The notes beneath the pieces were generated by a model. The model worked only from the letters and a program-made list of their open reading frames with translations, was not told the DNA's origin and ran no database searches. This document shows, piece by piece, positions 44,378 to 46,643 of a stretch of DNA of 46,643 nt. Both the position numbers and the translations under genes were made by a program. Each line of letters begins with the position of its first letter. The first letter of the stretch is position 1. Source of the DNA: an uncultured Prevotellaceae bacterium (GTDB taxonomy: Bacteria > Bacteroidota > Bacteroidia > Bacteroidales > Bacteroidaceae); NCBI GenBank assembly GCA_947304115.1, contig CAMZAE010000013.1:1-46643 (forward strand). The letters run 5' to 3'.

Positions 44378-45343
44378 TTATTCGTCTTCCTTAGGCAATT
44401 CCACAAAACAACTCACCTCCTTTTCATCAATTACGGAACGAAGGTCGTAGTCTCGTATCTGGTCTCCATAGCCAGACTTCGTAACCTTAATCTGGACGCG
44501 CACATTTCCACTATTATTATAAGTCATTCCTAGTAAGCCCAAAGATTTTGTACCTTCATATGGTGTGGTGCCCAGGTATTTCCAGTTCTGATTTTTAACG
44601 TCGTTCCCATTGGTGACAAAACGCCATTGCACATGTGCGCCTTTTGGACTAGAATTTATTTCCCAATGTACGATTAAGTTCTCCAGCGCGGTATCACCAT
44701 CGCCTTTCACCTGTTTGTTACCCTCTTGACTTGGATTATTCGAGCGATGAAGGAAGAATGCCACGCAATCCCAGTCAATATCAGAAAGAGCGTTTGCAAA
44801 AGCCTGGTTGATGGCCTGCTGAGCTAATGAGGCTGATTTTGCATCTCCATAGACGGAGGCACGGCCAGCCACCTCTGCCGAGGGATACACAACACTACGG
44901 TTATGGTCGTAAATCTTGACATCCATGATTACCGTACCATTCCAACCAATGCCTGAAAGCCAATCTGTATGGAATTCTTTGACGGTAACTTGCATCATAT
45001 AGTCCGTTGCTACGTCTGCATCCATATTGAATCCCATAGTGCGCATATAGCGACGCATCGCTTCTGGAACAAACGAATTGACCTCTGGATAGGCATTAAC
45101 TATTGGTTTCCCTATTGCCACCGCATCATAGATTTGTATCAACTCCCTGTTGGCCCTGCTGTCTTGGACATTCAGGCGAATACCATATTCAAGGTTAGCA
45201 TACTTGTCTGCTTGTGGATTTGCGGTTAACGCCAAGTTAAGAGAGTGAACTGTTCGCTCTGTTTGAACAGTCTTTTTTGATGTTGAACATGAACAGGTTA
45301 ATGCTGCTACAACTATCAGTGTAAAATAATTTCGTATTCTCAT
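44378..45343 (-). CDS. Predicted lipoprotein, YajG-like
   Basis: 321 aa. N-terminus [20 protein letters not shown] has a signal peptide and lipobox (LTCS-C). The middle ([17 protein letters not shown] ... [41 protein letters not shown] ... [21 protein letters not shown]) has the pattern of YajG-like outer-membrane lipoproteins. A C-terminal domain ([17 protein letters not shown] ... [39 protein letters not shown]) looks like a small beta-sandwich of the PEGA type. Role unknown, probably envelope-related. Same operon as the 187-aa lipoprotein 27 nt upstream. Confidence 0.72.
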   Translation of the reverse strand: MRIRNYFTLIVVAALTCSCSTSKKTVQTERTVHSLNLALTANPQADKYANLEYGIRLNVQDSRANRELIQIYDAVAIGKPIVNAYPEVNSFVPEAMRRYMRTMGFNMDADVATDYMMQVTVKEFHTDWLSGIGWNGTVIMDVKIYDHNRSVVYPSAEVAGRASVYGDAKSASLAQQAINQAFANALSDIDWDCVAFFLHRSNNPSQEGNKQVKGDGDTALENLIVHWEINSSPKGAHVQWRFVTNGNDVKNQNWKYLGTTPYEGTKSLGLLGMTYNNSGNVRVQIKVTKSGYGDQIRDYDLRSVIDEKEVSCFVELPKEDE

Positions 45344-45370
45344 AATGATTAATTATGAAAGGGTTAATTA

Positions 45371-45934
45371 TTATTTTGCATCTGCCTTTAGTTTCATCAG
45401 TTTGGCTGTAACCGTAGTCTTAAAAACAACCCTGTTTCCATGATTTTCCACATTTGTTGAGGTGATGGGTTCGATAACGCCATCGGCACCACGCGCTTTT
45501 GCCAGACTAATCAGACGGTATGTGGCGAGATTGGTAACAATGTATTCAGGAGAAAACTCCCTTGTTGAAACCCTGTCGTAGGTGTTGTTGAGGAAGCCAA
45601 AACGGGCAACACCTTCGAAGTCATATCTGTACATTTTGCCAGTTGCCTCGTCTCGTTTCCAGACAATTTCGAATTCTCCATTTTCTTCCAGTATTGTAAT
45701 CTGTTTTCCTTTCTTCTGGATAGAATAGATGACAGTGGCATCAGCAGAAATGGTGTTCATAATTGAATAGTCCACGCCGTGCTTAAGGTTCAGTTCGTTG
45801 AGACCAACGGAGTTGACGGTGTTGATTGCAATAGGCATTTCCAAATCGGACATGACCGATTTACTGCCAAAGCAAGAAGTCAGCATCAGAATGGTTACAA
45901 ATACCAAACTAGAGTTTAAGAAGATTTTTTTCAT
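45371..45934 (-). CDS. Hypothetical lipoprotein
   Basis: 187 aa. Signal peptide and lipobox MKKIFLNSSLVFVTILMLTSC. The remainder is predicted mostly beta (ELNLKHGVDYSIMNTISADATVIYSIQKKGKQITI, GKMYRYDFEGVARFGFLNNTYDRVSTREFSPEYIVTNLATYRLISLAKARGADGVIEP), a pattern seen in heavy-metal-binding or YbjQ-like lipoproteins, but no family is claimed. First gene of a two-lipoprotein operon. No clear promoter was found in the 100 nt upstream. Confidence 0.65.
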   Translation of the reverse strand: MKKIFLNSSLVFVTILMLTSCFGSKSVMSDLEMPIAINTVNSVGLNELNLKHGVDYSIMNTISADATVIYSIQKKGKQITILEENGEFEIVWKRDEATGKMYRYDFEGVARFGFLNNTYDRVSTREFSPEYIVTNLATYRLISLAKARGADGVIEPITSTNVENHGNRVVFKTTVTAKLMKLKADAK

Positions 45935-46039
45935 AAAGCATTTTTTGGCGGTTATATCCCATCGCCTCGTCGGTTAATTAAGATAAATAATAAATAGGTT
46001 ATTAAACCACACGACAACGATACATGTAAGGACACAGAA

Positions 46040-46284
46040 ATGGCGTGGACCACTCTTTTGCGCTTACCTAAGGGGTAGAAGTCGGATTGGAACCCCCGTT
46101 ACAATATAAGAATGCAACCACGCCACAGACGTGTGCATAGCTAATATCGTAACAGGGACAACCTTCCTCGGTCTTTCCCTTTGCCTTTGATTCGCAACTA
46201 TTCCAAACAGATTTCCGACTTCTTTTCGGTAAGCGCGAAATAAAAGCTAATGCATCATAGGAAACAGGATTTCTCCCCTGCTCC
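46040..46284 (-). ncRNA. Structured RNA, copy B
   Basis: Minus-strand RNA that starts near 46284 below a TATCTTTG promoter. Stem 1: GCGCTTACC (46236-46228) with GGTAAGCGC (46068-46060), 9 bp; stem 2: AGAAGTCGGA with TCCGACTTCT (46223-46214 with 46086-46077), 10 bp; stem 2b: TTGGAA (46206-46201) with TTCCAA (46092-46087); and an inner hairpin with CCTGTTAC/GTAACGGG and TGCA...TTGCATTCTTATA. The plan equals copy A at 33045-33300, and conserved loop words include TATTTCGCG, GTTTGGAA, GCATTCTTATA and GGGGTTCC. Ends not determined. Short reading frames here overlap nothing recognised. Confidence 0.6.
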
Positions 46285-46289
46285 GACGG

Positions 46290-46297
46290 CAAAGATA
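46290..46297 (-). promoter_or_regulatory. -7 promoter element of structured RNA B
   Basis: TATCTTTG on the minus strand; a weak TTTATG lies about 19 nt upstream. Confidence 0.55.
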
Positions 46298-46544
46298 CAC
46301 CTTTTTTTTATAACCATAAAACTTTTTCGTGGAAAAGTTCTAAAACACGAATATTTATTGCACAACCGCCCATAAATAATGTTAAACATTGCGAACATTT
46401 TTAACTCTTCACTTATCATAAAACAATCCTTCTGAGAGGCATCAAAAAAACGGTGCCACGTCGGACGATACGGCACAGAGGGTATGGCTTTGCGGTACAG
46501 GACGACTGATACCCCCTCATGTACCAGAAGGAAGAAAGATGGAA

Positions 46545-46582
46545 ACAAAAGAAGCCCTCCGAGATTTCTCTCGAAGGGCTTC
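46545..46582 (-). terminator. Terminator of the rRNA operon
   Basis: GAAGCCCTTCGAGAGA / TCTCGGAGGGCTTC stem (GAAGCCCT with AGGGCTTC plus GAGA with TCTC) followed on the minus strand by TTTTGTTT, 10 nt after the 3' end of 5S rRNA. Confidence 0.8.
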
Positions 46583-46591
46583 TCTCTGAAA

Positions 46592-46643
46592 GACGGCGGC
46601 TACCTACTCTCCCACGGGTGTGCAGTACCATCGGCGCGGGCGG
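46592..46643 (-). rRNA. rrf: 5S ribosomal RNA, 3' part
   Basis: The last 52 nt, read on the minus strand, contain ATGGTACTGCACACCCGTGG and GAGAGTAGGTAGCCGCC, the conserved 3' half of bacterial 5S rRNA. The rest of the rRNA operon lies beyond the right edge, so transcription comes in from the right. Between 46298 and 46545 no gene is seen, only AT-rich sequence and a GAGGGGGTAT/ATACCCTC hairpin in the operon trailer. Confidence 0.85.

Noticed and set aside
46068..46292. 74-aa minus-strand reading frame near the right end
   Set aside because: It coincides with structured RNA B and has no recognisable protein features.

Overview
The window comes from a Bacteroidales genome, most likely Prevotella or a close relative. 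The evidence is the phylum-specific promoter pattern (TTTG, about 19 nt, TAnnTTTG) before many genes, few recognisable Shine-Dalgarno sites, a type IX secretion lipoprotein (SprE/PorW), a secreted protein with a Prevotella-type T9SS sorting tail, a FeoA-FeoB fusion, and typical Bacteroidetes forms of ParE, MetG and RF2.

Layout. 1-4.3 kb: sprE/porW (runs off the left edge) and aroA. 4.4-4.6 kb: tRNA-Pro(GGG) with its own promoter and terminator. 4.7-14 kb: a T9SS-tailed surface protein, a membrane AraC-type regulator and a giant secreted GLUG-repeat protein ending in dockerin repeats. 14.2-18.2 kb: coaD, parE and a GNAT protein, with a small palindrome-bounded cassette holding a DUF559 remnant between coaD and parE. 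18.3-27.2 kb: host-glycan and iron genes (GH2 beta-galactosidase, PfkB kinase, sialidase fused to a FeoB-associated Cys-rich membrane peptide, FeoAB). 27.3-32.8 kb: flotillin/NfeD pair, Nudix hydrolase, membrane acyltransferase, LicD-family protein, OB-HD nuclease. 32.9-37.3 kb: a structured RNA leader, an EcoRI-family adenine methyltransferase with a DUF262-HNH nuclease (probable defence pair), a REP-associated-type (Y1) transposase and tadA. 37.5-44.2 kb: M20 deacylase, acyl-CoA ligase, prfB, CYTH phosphatase, metG. 44.4-46.6 kb: two lipoproteins, a second copy of the structured RNA, and the 3' end of an rRNA operon (partial 5S).

The most striking feature is a family of short GC-rich palindromic units, single or as inverted pairs, that sit in frame inside or at the ends of housekeeping genes: aroA (three places), coaD, parE, the feoAB linker and the M20 peptidase. 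They add peptides such as SNSPLKGE or TPPPRGRGWGRG without breaking the reading frames. They resemble REP/BIME elements, and a Y1 transposase of the kind that handles such elements is in the same window. Between parE and coaD an inverted pair encloses an internally deleted DUF559 gene, and the start codon of coaD and the stop codon of parE now lie within that cassette.

Two other candidates for undescribed biology are the methyltransferase/DUF262-HNH pair behind a long structured leader, and a two-copy structured RNA whose long-range stems are kept by compensatory changes. All functional calls rest on recognising motifs and family resemblance by eye; no database search was run.
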